The notes beneath the pieces are model-generated. The model was not told the origin of the DNA. It saw only the letters and a program-made list of their open reading frames with translations, and ran no database searches. A DNA stretch of 64,000 bases. Origin: Candidatus Planktophila limnetica (GTDB lineage: Bacteria > Actinomycetota > Actinomycetes > Nanopelagicales > Nanopelagicaceae). Both the position numbers and the translations under genes were made by a program. Of the stretch, positions 53,638 to 62,704 are shown one piece after another (within the stretch, counting starts at the first letter, position 1; each line of letters opens with the position of its first letter). The stretch spans positions 496,001-560,000 of the forward strand of contig NZ_CP016782.1 of assembly GCF_002288365.1 (NCBI RefSeq), in the 5' to 3' direction.

Positions 53638-54654
53638 ATGAAACTTCGAGTCGGTATAGCAGGTTACGGACTAGCCGGCCGAAGTTTTCATGCTCCGATG
53701 CTGTCGGCAACTAACTTTGAAGTGGCAACGATTCTTACAAATAATGATGTGAGAAAGCGCCATGCAAAAGAAGATTACCCGCAATCAAAAATAGTAAATT
53801 CCATCCAAGAGCTATGCGATCATGGTGTTGATTTAATTGTTATCGCATCTGGCAATCAAGTTCACGCATCGCAAGCATTTGCCTCCATTAAGGCTGGAAT
53901 CCCGGTCGTAGTTGATAAACCTATGGGCCGCGATCTAAATGAAACCAAAGAAATTCTGGAAGCAGCGAATTCTGCCAATGTTGCCATCACCACTTATTTC
54001 AATCGTAAATGGGACAGTGACACTCTCACACTAAAACGAGTGATTAGAGATGGCCATATTGGAAAAGTTCTGCGAATGGATTCACGATTTGAACGTTTTC
54101 GTCCGACGCTTAACCCGCAATCCTGGCGAGAAAATATCTCAGCAGCTGAAGGTGGCGGAATTTTGTTGGATTTGCAACCACATTTGATTTCAACTGCTAT
54201 TGATTGCTTTGGACCTGCGCAGTTAAAAAGCGCACGAGTTCGAAGCGTTCGCGGTGGCGCAGACGATGATGCATTACTTGTTCTTGCACATGAAAGTGGG
54301 GTTGAATCAATTCTTTCGGCCAGCGCAGTTGTAGGGGCGCCAGGACCGAGAATGCGTGTGATTGGCAGTGAAGGTGCGTTGGTTATCCAAGAGTTAGATC
54401 CACAAGAGGATTTATTGCGTTCAGGAGTATTGCCACAAGATGGCAAATGGAATCAACCAACAGCCTCTGCGGCTTTTATTCATCGCGGAGAAAAAGTCGA
54501 AAAATTCGAAGCAGATAACGGCAACTATTGTGTTTTCTACTCATTGGTTCACGATGCAATTACAAATAAGACGCCAATGCCAATTTCGGCCAGAGAAATA
54601 CTAGAAGTCGCACACATTATTGATCAGGCGCGCGAAATGAGTGTGCGTGCCTAA
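53638..54654 (+). CDS. Gfo/Idh/MocA-family oxidoreductase
   Basis: NAD(P)-dependent sugar or inositol oxidoreductase, 338 residues. AGYGLAGRSFHAP is the Rossmann motif and VDKPMGRDLNE contains the catalytic Lys motif (EKP in relatives, DKP here). The C-terminal domain has GGGILLDLQPHLIS. Substrate unknown; ino1 in the window makes inositol one of many options. ATG 53638 is chosen; it lies 5 bp after the MMPL stop. It overlaps the next gene by 8 bp. Confidence 0.86.
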   Translation: MKLRVGIAGYGLAGRSFHAPMLSATNFEVATILTNNDVRKRHAKEDYPQSKIVNSIQELCDHGVDLIVIASGNQVHASQAFASIKAGIPVVVDKPMGRDLNETKEILEAANSANVAITTYFNRKWDSDTLTLKRVIRDGHIGKVLRMDSRFERFRPTLNPQSWRENISAAEGGGILLDLQPHLISTAIDCFGPAQLKSARVRSVRGGADDDALLVLAHESGVESILSASAVVGAPGPRMRVIGSEGALVIQELDPQEDLLRSGVLPQDGKWNQPTASAAFIHRGEKVEKFEADNGNYCVFYSLVHDAITNKTPMPISAREILEVAHIIDQAREMSVRA

Positions 54655-55810
54655 GAAGGTTATTGTTATTGGCGCTGGATTGGCTGGACTCAGTGCAGCG
54701 ATTACATTACAAAATGAGGGCATACCGGTAACCGTTCTTGAAAGTAGTGATCGTCCTGGAGGGCGTGTCACGAGTGATCTAATTGATGGATTCATCTGCG
54801 ACCGCGGGTTTCAACTTCTGAACATAAATTATCCGGAAATCAAAAGGCTAGGGATCGCAAAGGAAATCGATTTTGTTTCCGCTTCATCAGTTATTGAAGT
54901 GGCGCGCGATGACAGACGTATTCGAATTGGCGATCCACGAGTTGCATTTTTCTCGATATTTAGCCCAGAGACTGGTTCATTACTTGAAAAAATCCGCTTA
55001 GTTAAGTACTTAATCAAGCGAACTCGCGTGGCAAGCGTAGGCGAGGAGCTTAAAGTCAACGGCATAGGCAAAGTGTATGAACGAGTTCTGAGACCATTTC
55101 TTACCGGAGTATTTCTGGCAGATCCGTTATTAGTTAATGCAGAGTATGGACGCACTGCAATCGGGCACTTTGTCACTGGAAATTCTGGATTACCAGCTCA
55201 AGGTATTAAAGTTTTTTCAGAAGCACTTGCTGCGCGAGTTCAATCAATTGAGTATGGCGTTCAAGTCAACTCGATCAAGAATAACGTTGTTAAAACCTCC
55301 AAAGGAAAGTACGAAGCAGATGCAATCATCGTTGCAACAGATGCCACAACAGCGGCTCAATTGCTGGATCTAACGGTTGTTCCACAATTAGTCGGCTGCA
55401 CGACCTGGTATCACAGCACCAATGAAAGTCCAACGCAGAGCAAATCTTTGATTATTGATAGTCAAAATCGAGGACCGCTAGTAAATACGATTGTTATTTC
55501 AAACATGCTTCCGAGTTATGCACCGGTGGGTAAGTCACTGATTTCTAGTACAAGTATTTTGCCAGCAACAGAATCAGAGGTTCGTAGACACTTATCGATT
55601 TTGTATGGAACCGATACGAGAAAATGGAAATTGGTTGCAAAGTATGAAATTCCAAGTGCATTGCCATTGGCTGGATTACAAAACCAGATGGCATCTAGTT
55701 TTCACGTAGAAGATTCGATTTATATTGCGGGGGATTACAGGAGCGCACCTTCACAAAATGGTGCGTTGTTATCTGGACGGCTAGCCGCCCTTTCTGTCCT
55801 AGTCGACTAG
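54647..55810 (+). CDS. FAD-dependent oxidoreductase (amine oxidase/phytoene desaturase-like)
   Basis: Flavoprotein of 387 residues. VIVIGAGLAGLSAAITL is the dinucleotide-binding motif, followed by ESSDRPGGRV and the C-terminal FAD segment YIAGDYRSAPSQNGALLSG. It resembles the carotenoid desaturase/protoporphyrinogen-oxidase fold; no carotenoid genes are adjacent. GTG 54647 (MPKKVIVIG) is preferred over GTG 54641. It shares a 12-bp tail overlap with the convergent epimerase gene. Confidence 0.82.
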   Translation: MPKKVIVIGAGLAGLSAAITLQNEGIPVTVLESSDRPGGRVTSDLIDGFICDRGFQLLNINYPEIKRLGIAKEIDFVSASSVIEVARDDRRIRIGDPRVAFFSIFSPETGSLLEKIRLVKYLIKRTRVASVGEELKVNGIGKVYERVLRPFLTGVFLADPLLVNAEYGRTAIGHFVTGNSGLPAQGIKVFSEALAARVQSIEYGVQVNSIKNNVVKTSKGKYEADAIIVATDATTAAQLLDLTVVPQLVGCTTWYHSTNESPTQSKSLIIDSQNRGPLVNTIVISNMLPSYAPVGKSLISSTSILPATESEVRRHLSILYGTDTRKWKLVAKYEIPSALPLAGLQNQMASSFHVEDSIYIAGDYRSAPSQNGALLSGRLAALSVLVD

Positions 55811-56686
55811 AGCTGCAAGCGCGGGAGCAATATGCGGATAATCGAAAACAAATCCGGCATCAAGTAGCGCCTGTGGCATAACTTTTTTAGAACCTAAAAT
55901 CTCGGAGGAAAAACCACCTAGCGCTATTTTTAACGCAAAGGCGGGTGCGGGAAATAAAGCTGGTCTGTGTAGTGCGCGAGCAAGTCCGGCTGTAAATTCT
56001 TGATTTGTTACAGGGTTTGGTGATGTTAAATTAATTGGTCCTTCTATTTTATTTTCAAGGGCAAAAACAATGGCTCGAATTTGATCATGCAAAGTAATCC
56101 ACGACCACCATTGTTTTCCATTTCCAAGTTTTCCACCTAAGCCAAAGCGAAAGAGCGGAAGCATTCGACCGAGTGCACCGCCAGTTGGATCAAGTACTAG
56201 CCCTGTACGAAGCTTCACGGTTCTTACTTCCTGAACCAAATCTGCAGCGCCTTCCCATTCACGGCATACCGCAGCAAGAAAGTCTTCACCGGCACGATCT
56301 GTTTCGATAACAGCGCGATTTCCTGTTTCGCCATACCAGCCAATTGCACTTGAACTGATAAACACTGATGGCTTAACAGCGTTTACCGCATTGGCAATCG
56401 CAGTCGTTCCCAAAAGTCTTGAATTTAGAATTTCACCCTTGTATTTTTTTGTCCAACGTTTATCTCCAACACCTGCGCCAGCTAAGTGAATAATGGCGTC
56501 AACACCTGCGAGTGCTTCTAGGTCTACTACACCAGAGCGCGGATCCCACGTAATTTCTTCGGCTGAACGACTTGGTCTACGAACTAATTTTTGAACTGTG
56601 TAACCCTCAGATTTGAGATGACCAACAAGTGCGGTACCAATCATTCCGGATGCTCCGGTGATTGCAACGCGTTGCATTGTTGGCAT
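55799..56686 (-). CDS. TIGR01777-family SDR/epimerase-like protein
   Basis: Extended-SDR protein of 295 residues. AITGASGMIGTALVGHL is the nucleotide motif; IHLAGAGVGDKRW and SSSAIGWYGETGNRAV are family hallmarks, and a DUF1731-type C-terminus ends with ALLDAGFVFDYP. Cellular role unknown. The ATG overlaps the stop of the E2 gene as TAATG, so it is the last gene of the pepA-lpd-E2 run. In many actinobacteria lipB follows it directly; here three plus-strand genes intervene. Confidence 0.88.
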   Translation of the reverse strand: MPTMQRVAITGASGMIGTALVGHLKSEGYTVQKLVRRPSRSAEEITWDPRSGVVDLEALAGVDAIIHLAGAGVGDKRWTKKYKGEILNSRLLGTTAIANAVNAVKPSVFISSSAIGWYGETGNRAVIETDRAGEDFLAAVCREWEGAADLVQEVRTVKLRTGLVLDPTGGALGRMLPLFRFGLGGKLGNGKQWWSWITLHDQIRAIVFALENKIEGPINLTSPNPVTNQEFTAGLARALHRPALFPAPAFALKIALGGFSSEILGSKKVMPQALLDAGFVFDYPHIAPALAALVD

Positions 56687-58014
56687 TAGAGACCGAGGTC
56701 CGATTCAAATGCACCGTGTTCCAGACGCTCTTTAAGTGTTACCAAGAATCTAGCAGCATCTGCACCATCTACAACGCGGTGATCGTATGAAAGTCCCAAA
56801 TAAACCATTGAGCGAATAGCAATTGTTTCGCCACCATCTTCACCGCGAACAACCATTGGTCGTTTCACAATTGCGCCAAGACCGAGAATGGCAACTTGTG
56901 GTTGGTTAATGATTGGCGTATCAAATAGCGCTCCACGGCTTCCGGTATTTGTTAGCGTAAATGTTCCGCCACCGAGTTCATCGGGTGAAACTTTATTATC
57001 GCGAGTGCGCGCAGCTAGATCAGAAATCTTGCGAGCGATGCCGCCCATGTTTAAATCTCCAGCGCTATGAATAACTGGAACTAATAAACCGCGTTCTGTG
57101 TCGACGGCGATTCCGAGGTGTTCTGCGCCGTGATAAGTAATTTGATCGCCTTCGACGGATGAATTGAGTACTGGGTGCACTTTCAATGCTTCGCAGACAG
57201 CAACTGCAAAGAATGGAAGGAATGTCAGCTTGACACCTTCGCGAGCTTCAAAAGAAGCCTTCGCGCGATCACGCAAACGCGCAATCTTGGTTACATCAAC
57301 TTCAATAACAGTTGTTAGTTGTGCACTTACTTGTAAAGACTCAACCATTCGAGCTGCGATTACTTTACGAAGACGCGACATCGTTACGGTGGTTCCGCGC
57401 AACGGTGATGCTGCAACTGGCGCTAAAGATTGTGGTGAAGATTGTGCAGCAGGTGTGCTCTGAATTACAGATGGTTTAGCAGCTGCCTGGACATCTTCTT
57501 TTCGGATTCGTCCGCCAACACCGCTACCTTGAATTGCAGACAGGTTAACTCCAAGCTCTGTTGCTAACTTTCTAACAATTGGAGTGACATATGCATCAGG
57601 ATCTGTGGCAACTGGGGCTGTAGGTGGTGTAACTACAACAGGTGGAGCCGTAACAACTGGTGGAGCCGTAACAACAGGTGGAGCCGCAACAACTGGCGCG
57701 GCAGGTGGTGCAACTACAACAGGTGGAGCCGCAACAACTGGTTCAGCAACAACTGGCGCTGCCACAGGCGCTGCTGCGCCATCTGCAATAACTGCGAGTT
57801 CTGCGCCAACTGCAACTGTTTGGTCAACGCCAACTACAATTTTTTGAAGTGTTCCTGCAACGGGAGATGGAATTTCAGTATCGACTTTGTCGGTTGAAAC
57901 TTCTAGCAACGGTTCGTCAACAGCAACGTGATCGCCTTCGGCTTTTAGCCAGCGTGTGACTGTTCCTTCTGTCACGCTCTCGCCAAGTGCTGGCATCGTT
58001 ACTGAAAATGTCAT
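56686..58014 (-). CDS. dihydrolipoamide acyltransferase (E2 of 2-oxoacid dehydrogenase)
   Basis: Lipoylated E2 core, 442 residues: one lipoyl domain (about 1-78, lipoyl Lys in STDKVDTEI), a long Pro/Ala/Val linker (about 80-137), a peripheral subunit-binding domain (about 140-178, [15 protein letters not shown]), and the catalytic domain with [12 protein letters not shown] at the C-terminus. In actinobacteria this position is the DlaT/SucB-type E2 that serves pyruvate dehydrogenase. The linker is encoded by 18-bp tandem repeats. It lies 15 bp downstream of lpd. Confidence 0.92.
   Translation of the reverse strand: MTFSVTMPALGESVTEGTVTRWLKAEGDHVAVDEPLLEVSTDKVDTEIPSPVAGTLQKIVVGVDQTVAVGAELAVIADGAAAPVAAPVVAEPVVAAPPVVVAPPAAPVVAAPPVVTAPPVVTAPPVVVTPPTAPVATDPDAYVTPIVRKLATELGVNLSAIQGSGVGGRIRKEDVQAAAKPSVIQSTPAAQSSPQSLAPVAASPLRGTTVTMSRLRKVIAARMVESLQVSAQLTTVIEVDVTKIARLRDRAKASFEAREGVKLTFLPFFAVAVCEALKVHPVLNSSVEGDQITYHGAEHLGIAVDTERGLLVPVIHSAGDLNMGGIARKISDLAARTRDNKVSPDELGGGTFTLTNTGSRGALFDTPIINQPQVAILGLGAIVKRPMVVRGEDGGETIAIRSMVYLGLSYDHRVVDGADAARFLVTLKERLEHGAFESDLGL
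57621..57741. repeat. 18-bp tandem repeats and an 81-bp-offset duplication in the E2 linker
   Basis: Units GGTGGAGCCGTAACAACT run in tandem at 57641-57694 with small changes. A roughly 39-bp block at 57622-57660 recurs at 57703-57741, an offset of 81 bp (27 codons). All changes keep the frame. Confidence 0.8.
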
Positions 58015-58029
58015 TGTTTTCTCCCTAGA

Positions 58030-59397
58030 TTATCCGTGAGCATGAAGCGGTTTACCTGCAAGTGCCATGTGTGCTTCTCCCATGGCTTCTGACAGTGTTG
58101 GGTGTGCATGAATAAGTGGTGCAACATCTGCGGCGCTTGCTTCCCAGTTAAAAATTAATTGGGCTTCAGCGAGTAATTCTCCAACTCGAGAACCAACCAT
58201 ATGAATACCAAGCACTGGACCATTTTTTTGTGAAACCAATTTAACCGAACCTGCTGTGCGCAAAATTTGAGCCTTGCCATTTCCTGCCAAGTCGTAATTT
58301 AATTCAACAACATCGTAGCCACGCTCTTTTGCAAGAGCTGTTGTTAGACCAACGGATGCAACTTCTGGCTCAGAGTATGTAACACGGGGGACACCATCGT
58401 AATTAATTGGACGAGGATTAAGTCCGGCAATCTCTTCGGCAACCAGAATTCCTTCACCAAATCCAACGTGAGCTAGTTGCAGAGTCGGAATTAAGTCACC
58501 GACTGCCCAAACTCCTGGCACATTTGTGCGGCACTTATCGTCAACTAGTACGTAGCCTCGGTCCATCGAAATACCTTGCTCTTCATATCCAAGGTTTGCA
58601 GAAACTGGTCCGCGACCCACACTGACCAGTAATACGTCAGCACTGAAAGTTTTGCCATCTTCCAGCGTTACGGTCACGGTCTCACCGTTAACGGAGGCAG
58701 ATGCAAAGCGAACACCAAGTTCAAAATTAATGCCACGTTTTCTAAATGCGCGTTCGAGCAGCTTGCTAGAAGATTCATCTTCGAGTGCAACCAGGTGAGG
58801 TAGGCCTTCGATAATTGTTACTTCAGAGCCAAATGATTTCCACACCGATGCAAATTCGCAACCAATTACGCCGCCGCCAAGGACGATCACACTCTTTGGA
58901 ACGTATTCCAACTTTGTCGCATGATCTGATGTAATAATTCTTGTGCCATCGATTTCAAGCCCAGGCAAAGTTTTCGCATACGAACCTGTTGCAAGTACAA
59001 CGTTTTTTCCTGTGTACTTTTCGCCATTAACTTCGACGGTGTCCTTAGAAATTAAACGACCGTGACCTTCGATGTATGTAATATTTCTTGACTTAACAAG
59101 ACCTTGTAATCCTTTATGTAATCGAGCGATTACGCCATCTTTATACGAGTTAACTGCAGGCATATCCATTGAAAGGAATTGCGCGTTCACACCAAAGTGG
59201 TTGGCATCGCGCGCGCCATCTGCAATTTCACCTGAGTGCAATAAAGCTTTTGTTGGGATGCAGCCACGGTGTAAACACGTTCCACCAAGTTTGTCGGCTT
59301 CGATCAGTGCTACGGATAGACCTAGTTGTGCGCTACGAAGGGCGCATGCATATCCGCCACTTCCACCGCCAAGGATTACTAGATCGAATTGAGCCAC
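58030..59397 (-). CDS. lpdA: dihydrolipoamide dehydrogenase (E3)
   Basis: FAD enzyme reoxidising dihydrolipoamide with NAD+, shared by 2-oxoacid dehydrogenases and glycine cleavage. It has 455 residues. The redox-active pair is in GGTCLHRGCIPTKALL; GGGVIGCEFASVW is the NAD motif, and the C-terminal HAHPTLSEAMGEA holds the active-site His-Glu. The GTG start has TAGGAGG 9 bases upstream. It is followed by the E2 gene. Confidence 0.95.
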   Translation of the reverse strand: MAQFDLVILGGGSGGYACALRSAQLGLSVALIEADKLGGTCLHRGCIPTKALLHSGEIADGARDANHFGVNAQFLSMDMPAVNSYKDGVIARLHKGLQGLVKSRNITYIEGHGRLISKDTVEVNGEKYTGKNVVLATGSYAKTLPGLEIDGTRIITSDHATKLEYVPKSVIVLGGGVIGCEFASVWKSFGSEVTIIEGLPHLVALEDESSSKLLERAFRKRGINFELGVRFASASVNGETVTVTLEDGKTFSADVLLVSVGRGPVSANLGYEEQGISMDRGYVLVDDKCRTNVPGVWAVGDLIPTLQLAHVGFGEGILVAEEIAGLNPRPINYDGVPRVTYSEPEVASVGLTTALAKERGYDVVELNYDLAGNGKAQILRTAGSVKLVSQKNGPVLGIHMVGSRVGELLAEAQLIFNWEASAADVAPLIHAHPTLSEAMGEAHMALAGKPLHAHG

Positions 59398-59458
59398 TGC
59401 CTAAACCTCCTACGATCCTGAGATGAACTAGGACTACTTTCGCCCGTGTCCTATCTTG

Positions 59459-59474
59459 CCAGCCTTCGGGCTAG
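59459..59474 (-). terminator. weak hairpin after pepA
   Basis: A 6-bp stem with one G-T pair, CTAGCC / GGCTGG on the minus strand, with a CGAA loop directly after the pepA stop. There is no T-run, so termination is doubtful. Confidence 0.3.
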
Positions 59475-60971
59475 TTACCGAATTATTGAATTCTCGACCA
59501 AGCGCAGAAGTGTGCGCAGTGCCACACCAGTGCCGCCAACAGGGGTGTATCCGTGGGCGCCAGATTCGTTATAGGCAGGACCTGCAATATCGAGGTGCAA
59601 CCATGGAACTTCTGGCTTAACGAAATCTTTTAAGAACAATCCTGCAACTAACATCCCGCCCATACGTTCACCGATGTTCGCTAAATCGGCAACAGGTGAA
59701 TCAAGTGATGCGCGCAATTCTTGAGGAAGTGGCATTGGCCAAAATGCTTCACCGCTATCTGTGGCAGCAGACAGTAACTGCGCACTGAAAGCTTCATTAT
59801 TTGTCATCACCGCACTGGTTCGGGTTCCAAGTGCCACCACTTGCGCGCCAGTTAGCGTTGCAACATCTACGAGACCATCTAATGATTTAGTTTCTTGAGC
59901 CTTCACAAGTGCATCAGCCAAAACAAGTCGGCCTTCTGCATCAGGGTTTAGAACTTCAACAGTTTTACCGCCATAAATTGTGATGACATCACTCGGACGA
60001 GTGGCGTTATCGCTGACCATATTTTCAGCCAAGGGTGCCCATGCTTCTATTGACACCGGCAATTTCAGTGAGGCAATTGCAAGTATCGCACCGCATACTG
60101 CAGCAGCTCCACTCATGTCAGATTTCATTGCTTCCATACCGGCTGCAGGTTTTAGCGCTAATCCGCCAGTATCAAATGTGATTCCTTTACCCACGAATGC
60201 AAACTTTCGTAGAGATTTTTCTGGTGTGTATGTGATGTGAAGCAGACGTGGTGGATTTGCTGAACCTTGTCCAACACCAATGATTCCACCATAGCCACCA
60301 CTTTTTAATTGCTTCTCATTGAGAACACTTACTTTAAGTCCGGCCGAGGCGCCGCCTGCGGATTTAACAACGGCTGCAATCTTCTTCGTAAAAGTATCTG
60401 GAGTCAGATGCGATGGGGGAGTGTTGATTAAATCTCGAACTAAATGTGTGTACTTGGCAATTATTTGTGCTCGCTTAAGTGCGTTCTTTGCTTCAATTTT
60501 TTTAGAAAATTTGGAGTGAATCGCGATCTTTGCCAGCGGTAATTTTCTCTCTGATTTTGTTGAGCCGCGGAATTCATCAAAGGCATAGGCGCCAAGGGCC
60601 GCACCTTCTGCAATCGCTGCAACGGCTTCAATATTCGCAGTTGGAAGTGCAAAAGTGGCTTCATCACTTCCGGCTAAAGCACGCGCTGCAGCTCCTGCCG
60701 CGCGACGAAGAGTTTCATGGGCATACACTTTTTGCATCTGACCTAAACCAGTAAAGACGATTAACTTTGTTCGGGTGCCAGGTATTTTGATGATTTCATC
60801 ATGTTTACCAGTTGCTCCCAGTTCTTTGAGTTGAGCGAGCAATGTGCGTGTGTCCAGAGTCAGAGTGCCAGATTCAATGGTTAACGCTGATGCTTTATTT
60901 GGATTAAACGAAAGCCCGACGACGATGACTCCGCCAGTTACAGCGCCATCGGTAAGTGCCAACGTGGACAT
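59475..60971 (-). CDS. pepA: leucyl aminopeptidase (M17)
   Basis: Zinc/manganese aminopeptidase removing N-terminal residues from peptides, a cytosolic hexamer. It has 498 residues. VGKGITFDTGGLALKP and the NPDAEGRLVLADAL signature hold the metal and catalytic Lys/Arg residues. ATG 60971 (MSTLALTDG) is chosen because GAGGGAG lies 5 bases upstream; the frame extends further but without a site. It is divergent from gcvT. Confidence 0.95.
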   Translation of the reverse strand: MSTLALTDGAVTGGVIVVGLSFNPNKASALTIESGTLTLDTRTLLAQLKELGATGKHDEIIKIPGTRTKLIVFTGLGQMQKVYAHETLRRAAGAAARALAGSDEATFALPTANIEAVAAIAEGAALGAYAFDEFRGSTKSERKLPLAKIAIHSKFSKKIEAKNALKRAQIIAKYTHLVRDLINTPPSHLTPDTFTKKIAAVVKSAGGASAGLKVSVLNEKQLKSGGYGGIIGVGQGSANPPRLLHITYTPEKSLRKFAFVGKGITFDTGGLALKPAAGMEAMKSDMSGAAAVCGAILAIASLKLPVSIEAWAPLAENMVSDNATRPSDVITIYGGKTVEVLNPDAEGRLVLADALVKAQETKSLDGLVDVATLTGAQVVALGTRTSAVMTNNEAFSAQLLSAATDSGEAFWPMPLPQELRASLDSPVADLANIGERMGGMLVAGLFLKDFVKPEVPWLHLDIAGPAYNESGAHGYTPVGGTGVALRTLLRLVENSIIR

Positions 60972-61039
60972 GTAGCTCCCTCTTAAAATCCGCAAGGCGC
61001 ACAGGTTATCGGTTGTAGGAACTTTTGTTGCAGTGGGAG

Positions 61040-61045
61040 TAGGTT
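61040..61045 (+). promoter_or_regulatory. -10 element TAGGTT, leaderless promoter of gcvT
   Basis: TAGGTT is followed by 6 bases and GTG 61052. The spacing selects this GTG over the one at 61046. Confidence 0.55.
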
Positions 61046-61051
61046 GTGAAT

Positions 61052-62140
61052 GTGAAAAATTCTCCTCTCCACCAAAAACACCTGGATCGCCAAGCCAAGA
61101 TGGCAGATTTCGGTGGATGGCTTATGCCCATTGAATATCCAGCCACTGGAGTACTTGCCGAACACGCAGCAGTCCGAGAACGAGTAGGTCTTTTTGATGT
61201 TTCACACTTAGGTAAAGCAAGTGTCAAAGGAAGCGGATCAGTAGATTTCCTCAACGCAATTCTTACCAATGACCTTGATCGAATATCTGATGGCATGGCT
61301 CAATACACGATGTTGTGCAATACCGAGGGCGGCGTCATTGATGATCTGATTGCCTACAGAAATTCATCCGATGATGTCTTTCTTGTTCCCAACGCATCGA
61401 ATACATCAGATGTGGTTGCGGCTCTGCAAGCACAGGTAACACCCGGCATCACGATTACAAACTTACATTCAGAGTATGCGGTACTGGCACTACAAGGTCC
61501 GGCCACCCCGGAAGTTTTAACATCCCTAGGTGTAGCTTCCTCCATTGATTACATGAGTTTTACTAAGGTAAAGATTGCCCAATGCGATGTAATTTTATGT
61601 CGTACCGGATATACAGGTGAATTTGGATTCGAGTTATTGCCATTGTGGAAAGATGCTGAAAAAGTTTGGGACGCACTTGTTGCCGCAATCGCTGCCTTTG
61701 ATGGAGTTGTGTGTGGTCTCGGTGCTCGCGATACCTTGAGAACTGAAATGGGATACCCACTGCATGGTCACGAGCTCTCACTTGATATCACTCCGGTTCA
61801 AGCACACGCATCATGGGCGGTGGGATGGAAGAAAGAGAAGTTTTCAGGCGATTCAATCTTGCGAAGTGAGCGCACAAATGGTTCACGCAGATTTTTATAT
61901 GGCCTGAAATCTCTGGATCGAGGTATTCCTCGCGCAGGTATGAAAGTTAAAGATTCAGATGGTATTGAAATTGGTGAAGTTACCTCAGGAACATTTTCAC
62001 CCACATTAAAAAATGGAATTGCCTTGGCTCTATTGGATTCTTCGGTATCACTTGGAACAGTTGTAGTAATCGACGTGCGAGGGCGGCAATCACAAGCAGA
62101 AGTAGTTAATCTTCCCTTTGTTCAATCCCACGTTAAGTAA
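61052..62140 (+). CDS. gcvT: glycine cleavage system aminomethyltransferase (T protein)
   Basis: Transfers the methylene of the H-protein-bound aminomethyl group to tetrahydrofolate, releasing ammonia. It has 362 residues. MADFGGWLMPIEYP, NTEGGVIDDLIAYR, TGYTGEFGFEL and ARDTLRTEMGYPLHGHEL are typical folate- and substrate-binding segments. GTG 61052 (MKNSPLHQK) is set by the promoter rule; GTG 61046 is the alternative. gcvH and gcvP are not in the window. Confidence 0.94.
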   Translation: MKNSPLHQKHLDRQAKMADFGGWLMPIEYPATGVLAEHAAVRERVGLFDVSHLGKASVKGSGSVDFLNAILTNDLDRISDGMAQYTMLCNTEGGVIDDLIAYRNSSDDVFLVPNASNTSDVVAALQAQVTPGITITNLHSEYAVLALQGPATPEVLTSLGVASSIDYMSFTKVKIAQCDVILCRTGYTGEFGFELLPLWKDAEKVWDALVAAIAAFDGVVCGLGARDTLRTEMGYPLHGHELSLDITPVQAHASWAVGWKKEKFSGDSILRSERTNGSRRFLYGLKSLDRGIPRAGMKVKDSDGIEIGEVTSGTFSPTLKNGIALALLDSSVSLGTVVVIDVRGRQSQAEVVNLPFVQSHVK

Positions 62141-62155
62141 GCCTTAAATAGCTAG

Positions 62156-62692
62156 TTAGAAACTTTCTCCAGGTTTAACTTGTGGGTGTGGAGTACGTAG
62201 ACGCCTCATTTGAGTTGAACGCAGCCAGCCGTAGAGACCCAAACCCTTTGTTGGTGAATCTGGAAAGCGGCTACGAATTTCTTTCTTAATTTTGCGAGAG
62301 AGAAAAACACCATCAATGGCTGCAGTTAAGAGAACCGCATACATCAGAGCAATCGCACCGTATTGAAGAGCTGGTACTGGGAATACTGAAAGCAAGAGAA
62401 CAACAAAAATAATTGGTAAGAAATATTCACCAATAGATCTACGTGCATCAACAAGATTTCTCACATAGCGGCGGGCAGGTCCACGATCTCGCAAAGGCAT
62501 GGCACTTTCTTCACCGCGTAAATATGCCGCCCGTGATGCATTGCGAGAAGCACGACTCTGTTCGCGTGCGCGCTTTTTCTCTTCCTTAGTAGATGCCGGA
62601 GCAAGGGATGAAACTATTCGCTTTGATTGCGCTTCTTTGCGCTTAGGAGTTGGTCGACCCTTTTTTGAAGATGCATCTGAAGTATTAGACAT
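62156..62692 (-). CDS. DUF3043 family membrane protein
   Basis: A 178-residue actinobacterial protein of unknown function. A strongly basic, low-complexity N-terminus (about 1-85, many Lys, Arg, Ser) is followed by two hydrophobic helices (about 91-106 and 112-130) and a basic tail. The start ATG is 6 bases after TATAGT on the minus strand. That -10 element overlaps the nadA stop codon. Confidence 0.84.
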   Translation of the reverse strand: MSNTSDASSKKGRPTPKRKEAQSKRIVSSLAPASTKEEKKRAREQSRASRNASRAAYLRGEESAMPLRDRGPARRYVRNLVDARRSIGEYFLPIIFVVLLLSVFPVPALQYGAIALMYAVLLTAAIDGVFLSRKIKKEIRSRFPDSPTKGLGLYGWLRSTQMRRLRTPHPQVKPGESF

Positions 62693-62698
62693 GAGAGA

Positions 62699-62704
62699 AC
62701 TATA
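62699..62704 (-). promoter_or_regulatory. -10 element TATAGT, leaderless promoter of the DUF3043 gene
   Basis: On the minus strand TATAGT is followed by 6 bases and ATG 62692. It is embedded in the last codons and stop of nadA. Confidence 0.6.

Noticed and set aside
57641-57694. Short tandem repeats resembling a CRISPR array
   Set aside because: The units are 18 bp, contiguous and in frame within a coding linker; there are no spacers.
57584-57847. Plus-strand Thr/Gly/Ala-rich open frame
   Set aside because: It is the antisense shadow of the repetitive Pro/Ala/Val linker of the E2 gene; low complexity keeps the frame open.
59459-59474. Full terminator between pepA and lpd
   Set aside because: The stem is short, has a G-T pair and lacks a T-run, so it is reported only as a weak hairpin.
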